Assembly: GCF_043290135.1 (NCBI RefSeq)
Contig: NC_134700.1
Span: 162,595,553-162,659,552, forward strand
Source: Rhipicephalus microplus
Taxonomy: Eukaryota > Arthropoda > Arachnida > Ixodida > Ixodidae
DNA: 64,000 nucleotides
Direction of reading: 5' to 3'
The notes under the pieces are model-generated. The model was not told the DNA's origin. It saw only the letters and a list, made by a program, of their open reading frames with translations, and searched no databases. Both the position numbers and the translations under genes were made by a program. Of the stretch, positions 46,563-57,164 are shown in pieces. How positions within the stretch are numbered: the stretch's first letter is position 1; each line of letters starts with the position of its first letter.

Positions 46563-47755
46563 ACTCGTGTAGCTACAAATGAAGTCCCGTACGATGCTCG
46601 AGCTCAGGAAGAGTCAGCGCAGTGAATATACTCACACCACTGAAACGTAAGCATGTTGCTACGGTTACCTTCAAATTCTGGTCCTCTAGAGCACTGAAGC
46701 TCAGTTCTTGAAGCACTGTGCCAAAAGGGCATGTATGGATCATTAGAAGGATTACGGCTCCTTTGAGAATGCTCAGCGTAAAGACAAGAGTTTTCAGAGA
46801 CTCGCCACGGTGTCCACAGCACTTTTTTGTCACCCAAAAGACTTCAATCATTCGAACTTTCACGTCAAAAAGCAAAGCACATTTTCTCATTGATGACGGG
46901 GTTTCGCCAAGAAATGTTCAATCGAATGTGGGTGGGGCTAGAAAAATATCTAAATGAAACAATTGTTGTATGCCAATGCTAAATAAGCGTTGAATGTGAC
47001 GAACAACTTCGTTTTTTTACCTCTATTCTATATTAATTTCGTGGGAATAAACGCCTGTAAGCGCAAATTGAGGCTGCTTACAAAAATGTGTAGTTTATAG
47101 GTTTGCGAGCTTTGTTTGCCATTTAAAAAATGTCTCCGCACCCACTTTGGCATTTCTGCATCCTTGTGGTTATTGTACGATGCTTGGTACGTGCTGTGAC
47201 GTCCTTGTAACACCCGTATGCGGTCGTTGAGGTGTCCGACCTAAGATGTAAGTGGTGAGAGCAACTAATGAAGCAAGTCATTTGGTTCCCCGACACCTCG
47301 TGACGAATGAGCATGATTATTCAACTCCGCGTATACTCCCATCGCAGGCGAATAGGTCTCGGGCAACGACAAATTTTTGAGCAAAACCTGTTAAAGCTTC
47401 TGGGGTGGCGTCGTACGTGGTGAGCCCGGCACTGGCGAGCGTACAGAAGGAAGGAATTCGAAGTTGGGCCAGTAATATACGTGTTTGTATGCGTAGTTTT
47501 TCAATAATTAATGCTCACTTGATGGTGGGTTAGTCGGCGACAAGCTACGATATAATAAGGTTGGCTATTATGAAAATCTGATATTTCATCGAGGTGGCTT
47601 TCTATTTCATGTTGGAACGATTGATATTTGCCTGGAAATGAATCCACGACCGACGTTCGTGCCTGTAGCGACTGACTTTTTTCGTCTGCTAAAGCATCAA
47701 TGAAAGTTTTGTTCGCGGCATAGACCAAGGGAACAGTTCTGAAAGAGCATTGCGC
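46563..47755. other. Unassigned sequence
   Basis: A minus-strand frame at 46890-46573 (105 codons) has two hydrophobic stretches, L-K-T-L-V-F-T-L-S-I-L and a later G-V-S-I-F-T-A-L. A receptor exon would look like this, but nothing specific supports it. Otherwise nothing is recognised. Confidence 0.3.
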
Positions 47756-47759
47756 GGTG

Positions 47760-47955
47760 CGATAGAACGAAAAAAAAAGAAAATAAAGAAGGAGAAAGAA
47801 AAGCTAGAAACTGGAAAAAAAGAAACAAAGAGAAATAAGAAAAAGAATTAGCACAGAAATAACGTAGGCGAAGAAAAAGAAAGAAAAAAACGAAAAAAAA
47901 GATAGCAAGAAAACAACAAACTATAGAGTAAAAAAAAGGAAGAAATGAAGTAGGA
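47760..47955. repeat. Purine-rich (A/G) tract
   Basis: About 190 bp consisting almost only of A and G on the plus strand, directly upstream of the intact LINE. The minus-strand Phe-rich frame it produces is an artefact. Confidence 0.85.
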
Positions 47956-48213
47956 GGTCGGGAAAAAGACGAAGTGGGGCCTCGTGCCGAGCGCGGACCA
48001 CGCTCATCGGAAAAAGAAGGTTGCAAAGCGAGACCGGTGTTGCGAACCGCAAGGAGCTTGAGCCTACGATCGGGTGCCTGCGGCTGCGTTCCTTGTTCCA
48101 TCCTCAGGGTTGCGGTCAAGTAGCCGGCGGTTACTTCTATTTTATTCTATTAGATCTACCTCTTGTTCCGCAACTGTTTTAGTGCATTGATAAGTGTAAC
48201 TTCTTCTTATTTC

Positions 48214-49551
48214 ATGTCTGTTTCTTCTCCGGGCCAGAAGCCTGCCCTCTGGTCAGCCTCTGTTCCCCCTCAAGATCTTCCTTTGGAGTTGTTTCTCCGC
48301 AATGGAACCCGTAGCGTTCCTGTCGCTTTGGTGCCGACCACCGGTGGGTTCATCCGCATGAAAAACCCCAAGACAATCCAAACGGAACTTCGTGCGATCA
48401 CTCCCCACTCTCTACTGATAACAGAGGTTCGTCAGTTTGGACGCGGGGGGATACTATGCTGCTCACCAGACAAGGCCTGCATCCAAGACCTTCTGAAGTG
48501 CACTACTTTTGCATCACATCCGGTGAGCTCTTTTATCCCACCTCATCTAGCTTGCTGCAAAGGATTGGTTCGGGGGGTAGATGCAAGTCTAAGCCCAGCA
48601 GAAGTCTTGGACATCTTTTCCCCAGCAGGTGTTATTTCTGTTTACCGCTGTACCAAACAGGAAAACCAACAGAAAGTTCCCACTGAAACTGTAATTGCCA
48701 CATTCGCTGGTACAGATCGCCCTTCGGAGATCAAGGCATGGCCGCTTATCTATAAGGTCGAAGCTTTGGCTCCCCGTCCGCTGCAATGTGCTAAATGTTG
48801 GCGCTTTGGACACAGTACTAAAGGTTGTCGATCGGAGACTCGATGCCGCATATGCGGGGCCATATACGGGGCTGGTCATAGTACTGCTGAGTGTCAATCA
48901 GACAATAAGACATGCTGTTTGTGCAAGGCAAATCACGCTGCAGACGATCCTAACTGCCCTGCAAGATCAAAAGAACTTCAGGTGATTGAAATCATTGAAA
49001 GGAGACGATGCTCTCGTAGAGAAGCAATTGCAGAAATTCAAAGCAGGAGTCAGGGTTATGCCGGTATAGCAGCTCGTCCACCTCTTTCTATGGATGCATC
49101 ACTTTCTCAGTCCATTTCTGCTATGGTAGAAAAGGCCGTAGAAAAAGTATTAGAAAAATTTTTACTCAATCTGTCCGACTCACTCAATAGTATTATGGAT
49201 TCACAGATGTCGGGTGCATCTGATCGAATAACTAAGCGTATCCAACCTCCTAGTGCCTCAACTAGTAAACCTGCCGAACATCAGTCAGATGTCTCTATCG
49301 ATAACGAGGCAATGCTTTCCAGTCCTAACACAACTGAGCAGGAAGGTATATCTCATTCAGAATCAATAATTTATCGGGATGTAGATATGGATGCTCGCCT
49401 TTTGAAACGCACCAGATCACCCACTAGCAAACTTAATAATTCTTCTCATCCGAAAACAAAAAAGAGTGTGAAGGAACCAATGACGAAAGCGGACTTCTTA
49501 AAAGATAGTATCTTAGATCAAGCAGTTGCTACTGCTTGCTTATCATCATAG
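48214..49551 (+). CDS. LINE ORF1: zinc-knuckle nucleic-acid-binding protein
   Basis: ORF1 encodes the RNA-binding, nucleocapsid-like protein that packages the element RNA. The first ATG is at 48214, giving 445 residues; the frame is open 17 codons further upstream without an ATG. Three zinc knuckles lie at residues about 192-248: C-A-K-C-W-R-F-G-H-S-T-K-G-C, then C-R-I-C...G-H-S-T-A-E-C with a longer middle, then C-C-L-C-K-A-N-H-A-A-D-D-P-N-C. This row of three is usual for I and Jockey-type ORF1. The N-terminal part has no motif I can name. The residues that follow are basic and Arg-rich, and an amphipathic stretch (M-V-E-K-A-V-E-K-V-L-E-K-F) may help multimerise. The C-terminus is Lys/Ser-rich. 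Its TAG (49549-49551) lies inside the open frame of ORF2. Confidence 0.85.
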   Translation: MSVSSPGQKPALWSASVPPQDLPLELFLRNGTRSVPVALVPTTGGFIRMKNPKTIQTELRAITPHSLLITEVRQFGRGGILCCSPDKACIQDLLKCTTFASHPVSSFIPPHLACCKGLVRGVDASLSPAEVLDIFSPAGVISVYRCTKQENQQKVPTETVIATFAGTDRPSEIKAWPLIYKVEALAPRPLQCAKCWRFGHSTKGCRSETRCRICGAIYGAGHSTAECQSDNKTCCLCKANHAADDPNCPARSKELQVIEIIERRRCSRREAIAEIQSRSQGYAGIAARPPLSMDASLSQSISAMVEKAVEKVLEKFLLNLSDSLNSIMDSQMSGASDRITKRIQPPSASTSKPAEHQSDVSIDNEAMLSSPNTTEQEGISHSESIIYRDVDMDARLLKRTRSPTSKLNNSSHPKTKKSVKEPMTKADFLKDSILDQAVATACLSS

Positions 49552-52500
49552 GGTACCTTAGAGTACTTCAGTGGAACTGCCGTTCAATTCTCTCTGCAAC
49601 TACAGACTTATTATACCTAATTCCTCAACAATCTCCAGACGTCATAATTTTACAAGAAACTTGGCTGTCTGCTGATCAAAACTTCTATCTAAAAGACTAT
49701 CAGTGCTTTCGACTTGACCGAGACTCACGTGGTGGAGGATTAAAGTTTTTCATTTCATCCAAAATTTGCCATAAAGCACACTTAGTTTACCAACAAATAT
49801 CACACGATTATGAAGTAATGGTTCTGGAAGTTCACTTTCCCGGATGCGCGCCACTATCTATAGTCAACAACTACTTTCCGGCTGGAATACAAGATGAAAG
49901 TGCCCTTGACGTGACTGCGAGTTTTTGCAGAAACAGTATGCTATTTGCGGGAGACTTCAATTCCCATCACGTTTCATGGGGATTACGCACTGATTCATCA
50001 GGAAAACGGTTGTGGGACTGGACTAACCGGAATAACCTTATTTGTTGGAACTCCAGAGTTCCGACATTCGTTCGATGTAATTCGAGGTCCGTCTTAGACT
50101 TGACATTTGCCAGCTCAAGTGTGACAATATCGTCTTGGACTGTTCTTGATACTGCTACAAGTAGTGATCACTGCCCCCTGGTATTTGAAGTCAGCATTCC
50201 TTTAGTGACGGTAGATCGCCAGGTGCAAAGTTTTGTAAACTACTCTAAATTTAAAAAGAACTTACAGTCAACGCTGTCTTTCTTGCCCAATATGGAAACA
50301 AATATGAAAGCTATGAGCCTTTGTTCCACCCTAAAGTGTACAATTAAAAAATCACAGTTCACTATATCTTCAACAAAGGGAAAATTCATATCTGCCTGGT
50401 GGAATGCGGATTGCGCCAGAGATTATAGACGCCGCAACGCTGCATGGAAAAAACTCCTCACCAACCAATGTCCGACTAATTGGAGAAATTATTTATTTGC
50501 TAAAGCTACCTTTAGGAGAACAGTTTCATTAGCGAAAGACGATTATGAAGAAAAACGGTACACCTACTTATCCAAGAGTGGCAACAAGAAAGCTCTATTC
50601 AGATTTCTCCGTAATCGTAAAGCTATTACAGCACACGTAAATATTGACTCAGTTATTTTTTCTCCAACTGATTTGGAAAATACATTAACGGAAATTGCAA
50701 TAGAATTGGAGAAGAGATTTACATCACAAATCAAAATAAAGTGTACAAAACCGTCATTCGGAAATGATTTTATTGAAGTAAGTAGGGATGAACTTGCGCA
50801 CGTCGTTCGTATTCTGCCAAACACAGGTCCTGGACCAGATGGCGTCACTTCGGAAATGTTAAAAATATTATTCGACATCTCTCCTGAAGACCTTCTTAAC
50901 GTTGTCAACTATTCACTTGAAAATAGTTGGATACCTCCTGACTGGAGACTTGCAAAAATAATACCGCTTCTTAAAAAACAGGGACTAGGAATGCAGATAG
51001 ATAACATTAGGCCAATCGCTTTAACATCACACGTAGTTAAGTTAATAGAAAGGATACTTTACAGTAGAGTTACGAAGTTCATAACAGATAATGCGATACT
51101 CAGTGCGTGCCAGATTGGATTTAGACCAGGTTACTCTATATGGTGGGCGCATGTTGATTTAGAGGCTCGTATAAAGCTTGCTCGGCACAGACGACAATAT
51201 GCGGCCCTAGTAACCCTTGATTTAGCCAAGGCATATGACAGTGTTGAACATGCTATTCTTATCAATGTCCTAAAAGAGCTTACGTTCCCGCAGTACATAA
51301 CAAATTGGATATACGAATTTTTAAAAGACAGAAAATTTTATTGCTTCCAACGAGGTATTTCCACGCCGAAGTATAGCCAAACGAGAGGTGTTCCTCAAGG
51401 CTCTGTTCTATCGCCTGTGCTATTTAACATTTTGTTAAGTTCAATACCACAGAGTGATAAGGTACACGTATATGTATATGCAGATGATATCGCGTTCTTT
51501 GCATCTGACAACGATATTTATTCACTACATTTGACTTTACAGTGTTATTTGGCAACATTGGAAACCTGGTTTCAGAAAATTCATATGAACCTGAACGTAA
51601 CTAAATGTGCTCTAATAGTTTTTCCGTTGGACGCACCAGTTACTATTTCTCTTCAGTACCATCAGCAAATAATACCCCAGGTTAATTGTATTAAATATCT
51701 GGGTGTACTGTACGACCAAAAACTGAGCTGGCGTGACCACATTGAATATATTAAAATTAAGGCTACACGCGCTGTTGGAATGATAAGTAGGCTTAGCCGC
51801 CTCCGTTCCGGTCTTCGCAGAGATACGATGATCATGATTTATCGCATGTACGTTCGTCCGATTCTTGAATTCGGATGTGTACTATTCTCTGGTGGGCCAG
51901 CATACAAAATAAACCCCCTCATTCTTTTAGAGCGGGAAGCGCTACGTAGTTGTTTAGGTGTGCCAAAATTCACAGCTAACAATGTTTTGTATCAAGAAGC
52001 TCGGATACCCACCCTTGCTTGCAGATTTCGTATTTTAACAGTAAACACCTATTTAAAATTTTCTGAATCCACTTTAAGAAGGCGACAATTTGTATTCTTT
52101 GCCGAGCCTGGTGTCTTCTTCAATGAACATTGGTCCCGTGTATATAAACCCCAAGTGCTATTTGTTCAAACACTTCTAGATACTTTAAATGTTAATTTAT
52201 TCGAGATCACACCACCGGTCAAACCAATCGGCCAAGTCCAAATAGAATTTGACGATATCTTCCCCATGAACGCAAAACACTTGCCCTCTAAATATTTGAT
52301 TGGTTTATTAGAACAACACCTGTCTCAATTAGGTACTAATACAGTAACTGCAACGGATGCATCTATGAGTGGCGAGAAGGCAGGTGTGGGTATTTTTTCT
52401 CTCTCATTATTCTGGTCATTTTCATTACGCCTCCCAGATTATACACCAATATTTGAAGCGGAATTAACGGCCGTTATACTAGCTATTTGTAAACTTCCTG

Positions 52501-53030
52501 CGACTCATTCGACAGCTGTGATAGTGACTGACTCGTATTCCGTGTGTTCATTCTTATCATCGTCGTCGACACCAGCAGTACTAGAGACTTTTAAATCATT
52601 AATCCCAGCAAACATTCGTCTAGTGCGAATGATATGGGTGCCAGGCCATCGTAGTATATTTATAAACGAGATGGCTGACAAACTTGCGCGAACATCTCTT
52701 GATCTTCCGATTGTGCCAATCATGCCTCCTACAGCTTATGTAACAGCAGCGAGGTTTAGAAAACTTTCCCTTCTTGAAGACTCATCGAAAACCATTATAC
52801 CGAATCCAGATTTCTCGCACCTGCAATTCACATGGAATAATAAATGGTGTCCCACGCGTAAATTGGAAGTCTTGGTAACAAAATTACGTTGCCGTGTACC
52901 ACCTCTTAATTTCTACTTAAACAGGTCTGGTCTGGTGCCATCCCCTCTGTGCTCAAGCTGTAACGAACCTGAACACATCGACCATTTTCTTATCACATGT
53001 CACCGATTCAAAAATCAAAGAAAAAACTGA
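49536..53030 (+). CDS. LINE ORF2: endonuclease, reverse transcriptase, RNase H
   Basis: ORF2 is the polymerase that nicks the target and copies the element RNA. Counting from 49536, the endonuclease spans residues about 10-220 (L-Q-W-N-C-R-S, I-L-Q-E-T-W, A-G-D-F-N-S-H-H and S-D-H at 210-212). The reverse transcriptase has G-P-G-P-D-G-V-T, D-L-A-K-A-Y-D, G-V-P-Q-G-S-V-L-S-P and Y-A-D-D at 648-651. RNase H has Asp 941, Glu 976, Asp 999 and Asp 1048. A C-x2-C ... H-x4-C motif starts at 1139. The frame is -1 relative to ORF1 and opens on TTG; no ATG lies near the endonuclease start, so translation probably depends on reinitiation or frameshifting. It stops at TGA 53028-53030, but the same frame continues open for 48 codons with LINE-like C-terminal residues to TGA 53175-53177. 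The protein is therefore probably shortened by one nonsense change. Confidence 0.9.
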   Translation: MLIIIGYLRVLQWNCRSILSATTDLLYLIPQQSPDVIILQETWLSADQNFYLKDYQCFRLDRDSRGGGLKFFISSKICHKAHLVYQQISHDYEVMVLEVHFPGCAPLSIVNNYFPAGIQDESALDVTASFCRNSMLFAGDFNSHHVSWGLRTDSSGKRLWDWTNRNNLICWNSRVPTFVRCNSRSVLDLTFASSSVTISSWTVLDTATSSDHCPLVFEVSIPLVTVDRQVQSFVNYSKFKKNLQSTLSFLPNMETNMKAMSLCSTLKCTIKKSQFTISSTKGKFISAWWNADCARDYRRRNAAWKKLLTNQCPTNWRNYLFAKATFRRTVSLAKDDYEEKRYTYLSKSGNKKALFRFLRNRKAITAHVNIDSVIFSPTDLENTLTEIAIELEKRFTSQIKIKCTKPSFGNDFIEVSRDELAHVVRILPNTGPGPDGVTSEMLKILFDISPEDLLNVVNYSLENSWIPPDWRLAKIIPLLKKQGLGMQIDNIRPIALTSHVVKLIERILYSRVTKFITDNAILSACQIGFRPGYSIWWAHVDLEARIKLARHRRQYAALVTLDLAKAYDSVEHAILINVLKELTFPQYITNWIYEFLKDRKFYCFQRGISTPKYSQTRGVPQGSVLSPVLFNILLSSIPQSDKVHVYVYADDIAFFASDNDIYSLHLTLQCYLATLETWFQKIHMNLNVTKCALIVFPLDAPVTISLQYHQQIIPQVNCIKYLGVLYDQKLSWRDHIEYIKIKATRAVGMISRLSRLRSGLRRDTMIMIYRMYVRPILEFGCVLFSGGPAYKINPLILLEREALRSCLGVPKFTANNVLYQEARIPTLACRFRILTVNTYLKFSESTLRRRQFVFFAEPGVFFNEHWSRVYKPQVLFVQTLLDTLNVNLFEITPPVKPIGQVQIEFDDIFPMNAKHLPSKYLIGLLEQHLSQLGTNTVTATDASMSGEKAGVGIFSLSLFWSFSLRLPDYTPIFEAELTAVILAICKLPATHSTAVIVTDSYSVCSFLSSSSTPAVLETFKSLIPANIRLVRMIWVPGHRSIFINEMADKLARTSLDLPIVPIMPPTAYVTAARFRKLSLLEDSSKTIIPNPDFSHLQFTWNNKWCPTRKLEVLVTKLRCRVPPLNFYLNRSGLVPSPLCSSCNEPEHIDHFLITCHRFKNQRKN

Positions 53031-53177
53031 TTCAAAATTTTATTCAAAAAATTAGGAATATCACTTAATACTCCCAATAATTTGTCTTTTGGGGCCATTT
53101 CACTGGGACATAGCGACAGGAACATCTGCAGGGCTCTCTGCGAATTCATATATAACACAAGAAGATTATCTTGCTGA
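53031..53177 (+). pseudogene. Cut-off C-terminus of LINE ORF2
   Basis: After the TGA at 53028-53030 the same frame reads on without a stop for 48 codons: L-S-F-G-A-I-S-L-G-H-S-D-R-N-I-C-R-A and then E-F-I-Y-N-T-R-R. This resembles the C-terminal tail of related tick LINE ORF2 proteins. Its conservation suggests the TGA is recent. Whether the tail is needed for activity is unknown. Confidence 0.7.
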
Positions 53178-53498
53178 GTCAGCCATCAGCTCTCGAATTT
53201 TACTAGTCACACTACCACTTATTATTTAGCTGATACACTGCAATGATTCAACTTTCAGGAGAATTTCATATAACGATTCCACCACAGATATTCAACAAAT
53301 TCTATTATTTCTCCACCCCCTTTTTTATTTTTTTTACATTGCGCCAAATCAATTTCACAGTCAAAACACAGAAATCATATTCCCCTAATCTAGAAAATCT
53401 CTAGGTATTTACTTGCATTAACCACCGGCTTCTTGGCCAATCCCCCTTAGTGGGTGAGAGCCAAAAAAGAAAGGAACAAGCAAGCAAGCAAGGTCGGG

Positions 53499-54957
53499 CA
53501 TGCACACGCCAGCTTAGCTTGGCCGAAATTTTCCGATAGGGCAAGAGTACGTGAATTTTTTCGACAGTGTCGTACCTTTTCTATCTTTTTATTTCAGAAA
53601 GAAGCCATGCGACTTTCGATGTAGTTTCATGCCTTTCGATTGGGAAGATAAGAATGACAAGTCAAACGTTCTCATAGTTGCAAGACAGACAAAACAATCA
53701 TGGATACACAAAACAGCCGAGAGGTCGTGAATGATAGAATCAAAGTTTAAGGTACTCTCTAGTGGTAGATCGTGAAATAGAAGACAAACTGAGTATGCAA
53801 ACTGAGTAGCACGAGCTTTGAATCACCGTCACTTTTAAGAGAACATTTCGATAACGACGCTAGCGTAAAGGCATTTGACACCAGAGCAAGCGTAAACAAC
53901 ACAGACTAAAGGTGCTACGAATGTATATAAATAATATTGTTAGAAAAGGCTATGCTGTGGCGACACGTGTAATAACTTAGCCTCCAAAATGCAAGTGCCC
54001 CGTCTAACAAAAACAAACGTACTTCTATCAAACGGCTGCGTGTGAAGCCTCTCTTCAATGGACTCAACGAGGTTCCCAGAATTTTCGACTGCCTCATCAT
54101 GTCTTCTTTCTATCTGTTTGTTTTTTAGGACGATGCATGGGAGAATGCTGCAGTGTGTAATTGGTGTAACCTGGCGTGACATTTGACACGCGATTTATGA
54201 TCGAAACAAAGAAACTGGAGCTAATCGAGCAAGAGAGTAAGAGATACAACAATTTTGAAAACTAAGAAAAAAATGGAAAAAAGTAAAAACAGAAATAATA
54301 TACAAGTGCGACACTGAATTGAATACTTCAAAAGTGGAAAAGTTGCACCAAGGTTATAAAAAATTCTGGGTGAAATATTGAAGCCCTGACTAACTACGGA
54401 TGGTTTTCTTTCGTCAGATCGATGTCCTACAATCGGGCATTGATGAAAATACACTGATGGGGCAAGAGATCTTTTCACAGCAGAACACGCGAGCCTCAAT
54501 CGTGGCCGCCACCGGTGTTCATTGCAGAGTTTGAAAGCCCGAAAGGAGTGTTTCCGCAGTTTCTACATAATTTTGAATCAGTTCTACCACAATTCTCTGA
54601 GGCAGTCGTATGCCCTATAGGCTACCAATGTTGGTTTTCACGTGTAGTTTTACTTTAAGCCGAAAGCTTCTCAACAAACCACCCGTGAATTGTGGCTTGT
54701 AAGATCATGTACAGCACAGAACTGCTGACTTTGAGCAAAGTCGTCGGTACACTTAGTAACACTTCGATTAACGCCGAGAATCGCAGGACAGGTAGCTCCA
54801 CTGTGACAGCTTCGCACGGCACCGATTCGCACAATGCGTGGGAAGCACAGAAATGTTTATGAGTGTGGTTTCTTGATAACTACATACAATTTTAAGGAAA
54901 AGTCGTATAAGTTCGTGTGTTTGCCTAATGGTGTGCCATTTTGGGGCAAAGCAACAG
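53499..54957. other. Unassigned sequence
   Basis: No gene or repeat recognised beyond short chance frames on both strands. Confidence 0.4.
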
Positions 54958-54958
54958 A

Positions 54959-55172
54959 GGCCCGTATTCACAAACTATCTTTGGCCTTACCTCGAGTTTT
55001 TTTCAAGTTTCTGTACCCGCTCTATGCGTTATAAAGGCACTAAAATAATAATAAGGTAAAAAACCACAACACGATTGGTTCATGAATACTGGTCAACATC
55101 AAGTGCGTTAAATGTTTACTACCGATGAGAAAAACTCGGGGTAAGGCTGAGAATGGTTTGTGAATACGGGCC
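54959..55172. mobile_element. MITE with about 40-bp inverted ends
   Basis: ggcccgtattcacaaactat ... ggccttacctcgagttttt at the left (54959-55008) is matched inverted by aaaaactcggggtaaggc ... ggtttgtgaatacgggcc at the right (55133-55172). The interior of about 120 bp is AT-rich and non-coding. It is a non-autonomous DNA transposon; the target duplication (possibly TTA/TAA) is not intact on the left. Confidence 0.75.
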
Positions 55173-55199
55173 TAAGAGAGTGGGTCGTTATTTCCTCTG

Positions 55200-55217
55200 T
55201 AGTAGTAGTAGTAGTAT
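55200..55217. repeat. (GTA)n microsatellite
   Basis: gtagtagtagtagtagta-type short run. Confidence 0.8.
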
Positions 55218-55326
55218 GTAGACACCTTTAGTTTATGAATGGTTTATTAAATGTTCTGTGTCGATGTCCTTTGAAAAAAAATTCAACAGATGTAGATAAT
55301 AGAAGAATGGGTGGAAAGAAAGACGA

Positions 55327-55488
55327 ACATACATACATACATACATACATACATACATACATACATACATACATACATACATACATACATACATACATAC
55401 ATACATACATACATGCATGCATGCATGCATACATACATACATACATACATACATACATACAGACAGACAGACAGACAGATAGACAGAC
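55327..55488. repeat. (CATA)n/(CATG)n/(CAGA)n compound microsatellite
   Basis: About 130 bp of CATA with an inner CATG block (55411-55428), followed by a CAGA run. The Tyr-Ile-His-Thr and Met-Tyr-Val-Cys frames are artefacts of the 4-bp period. Confidence 0.95.
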
Positions 55489-55690
55489 GCTCCTTAAGCC
55501 GTGGATCTGTACATTAAGTCTCTCTCGGTACGTGGCCGCCTAGTTCTATGACTCACTCAGCTGGTGCGAACGGACAGACAGATGGACGGGCGGATCGACA
55601 GACGATTCAAGGTTTAACAATAAAAGCCATCGAAACTTCGCCCCACTCATCATCATTCACTCCATGGATATGCTGTAACTTTTTGGTTTG
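55489..55690 (+). mobile_element. Foldback-like array element, copy F7 (short)
   Basis: A brief array (gaacggacagacagatggac, from about 55567) is followed by aacttcgccccactcatcat and cactccatggatatgctg, the array-end block of the family. Confidence 0.55.
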
Positions 55691-56054
55691 GATGTCTTCT
55701 GCGTGATCCGATCAGATCATGTAAACTCCTCCTGGAATCTCGTCTGAGACGCCGAACGCCCGTTGGAACGCGAACGGCTCCTCATGACGTTGCACTGCCG
55801 CGCAGCTGGAGTGGCTGAACAGCGTCTCATATAAATGCCAGAGGCGCTAGAAGAGATTTGGGAGTCTCGGGACTGCATTATTCGGGCCATTTGCTCCTTC
55901 TGGGTGCGCCACTGGTGTCTGCTTCTGACGATGTAGGGAATTTAAAATCTGTCTGCATGCTTCGTCTGAGGTGTGATATGAAACATGCTCCCACCACAGA
56001 CACACAAATGGGCAGCTTCATACACAGTAATTTTTTCAGGAACGTAGCTCTTTA
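55691..56054. other. Unassigned sequence
   Basis: No gene recognised. Contains acgccgaacgcccgttggaac and an over-long frame without motif. Confidence 0.4.
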
Positions 56055-57065
56055 AGCCGTGAGTCGTGCGTCCGCAATGTATGTAGTAGTAGTCATCGTA
56101 ATATCGAAAAACGTTGGTAGAAGGTAGCCATTTCCACGGCCGGACTAAAGGAGTGGCACGCGCGCACTCTTTTCAATTGAGAACGAAACCCACGCACGTT
56201 AATCATAAGTAAAAATAGAGTTGTTTCTGATGAAATAATCAACAGAGACGAGTATCAGTGACATAATCTCCATTAGAGTTCGATTTGAACTTGTTTCTCA
56301 CTAAAAAAAACAAGTAGCAGAAGGACGCACTATGAGCACTCTCTGACCAGAACAGGTTGCCACGTTAAACTTGCTGGGGTAATCTCCTTGATTTTAACAA
56401 GGCTTAGTGAGGGTTGAGCTGCCGTGCCGGGAACTAGGGGTGGTGAAAGGTGGGAACTAGACACGAAGCGCAGGCCGTAAGCGCGCAGGCCACTTCTCTA
56501 GTGTGGCTGTGTTGCCTCTCGCTTAGTCCTTCGAATGTCTGCTGGATGGCGGTACTTCTATATGATGAATATATGATGAAAAGATGCGAGATGACGGTAC
56601 TTGGGCTGTTTACTAGATGGACGGTCAAGTGGACAAACGCACAGACGAACGGACTGACAGACAGACAGATGCACGAATGAACGCATGCACGGACAGATGA
56701 ATGGAACGCACTGATGGACGCATTGATAGACAGACGCACGCAAAGACGGATGGACGCACGGGCGGTCGCACGGATGAATTGAGGAACAAATGGACGGACG
56801 CACGGATGGACGCACGAATGAACGCACGAACGGACACACAGAAGAGTGGACAGATGCTCGAATGAACAGACGGATGCGCGAACGGACGGATGGATGGATG
56901 CACAGATGGACACATGGACAGACGAATGGACGCACAGACCGACGGATGCATGAACGGTTGCACAGACGGATGCATGAACGGATGGAATCAAGAACGAACG
57001 GACGGACGAACGCGCGGACGGACTGACGGATGCTTCTCCCCACTCGTCATCATGCCCCCGTAGAT
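56055..57065 (+). mobile_element. Foldback-like array element, copy F8
   Basis: The left part (56079-56290: gtagtagtagtcatcgtaat, ggccggactaaaggagtggc) matches both inverted ends of copy F2. The conserved block (about 56330-56620) and a 400-bp array of gacg/gatg/aacg/cacg units follow, closing with gatgcttctccccactcgtc. It has the longest array in the window. Confidence 0.65.
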
Positions 57066-57164
57066 ATGTTGTGACTTTTTATTTCAAAGCATTGGTTCAA
57101 ATTGCGGTTTACGATGCAACATTCTAAGCACTAGCAGAGGCTGGAACGGAGAAAAAAAGTGGCA
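57066..57164. other. Spacer between two array elements
   Basis: About 100 bp separating copies F8 and F9, which face each other with their array ends. Confidence 0.5.

Larger units (their letters stand above)
47963..53490 (+). mobile_element. Near-intact I-superfamily LINE
   Basis: Plus-strand element with 5' UTR, ORF1, ORF2, 3' UTR and a (CAAG)n tail (53478-53491). The 3' UTR includes tcttggccaatcccccttag, typical of this LINE group. The exact 5' end is uncertain. aggtcggg occurs at 47955-47962 and again right after the tail (53491-53498), which could be a short target duplication and would set the start at 47963. RNase H plus an apurinic-type endonuclease places it in the I superfamily. 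It is the only element in the window with complete domains, and the likely kind of helper for SINEs. Confidence 0.85.

Noticed and set aside
46573..46890. Chemoreceptor exon on the minus strand
   Set aside because: Two hydrophobic stretches are not enough; no conserved receptor motif or clear splice sites could be seen.
47697..48119. Minus-strand 140-codon Phe-rich frame upstream of the LINE
   Set aside because: Reading of the complementary A/G-rich tract and the LINE 5' UTR; composition artefact.
50564..50908. Minus-strand frames inside the intact LINE (also 52505-52723 and 48589-48897)
   Set aside because: Antisense shadows of ORF1 and ORF2, whose protein motifs are clear on the plus strand.
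55311..55543. Tyr-Ile-His-Thr repeat protein
   Set aside because: Translation of the (CATA)n microsatellite; every frame of such a repeat is open.
56434..57043. Long Arg/Ser/Pro/Val/Cys-rich open frames over the arrays (also at 5771-6334, 9795-10290, 22483-23028, 46056-46473, 57131-57494)
   Set aside because: They come from the 4-bp-period array read in several frames on both strands. The protein repeats have no conserved start, end or domain across copies.
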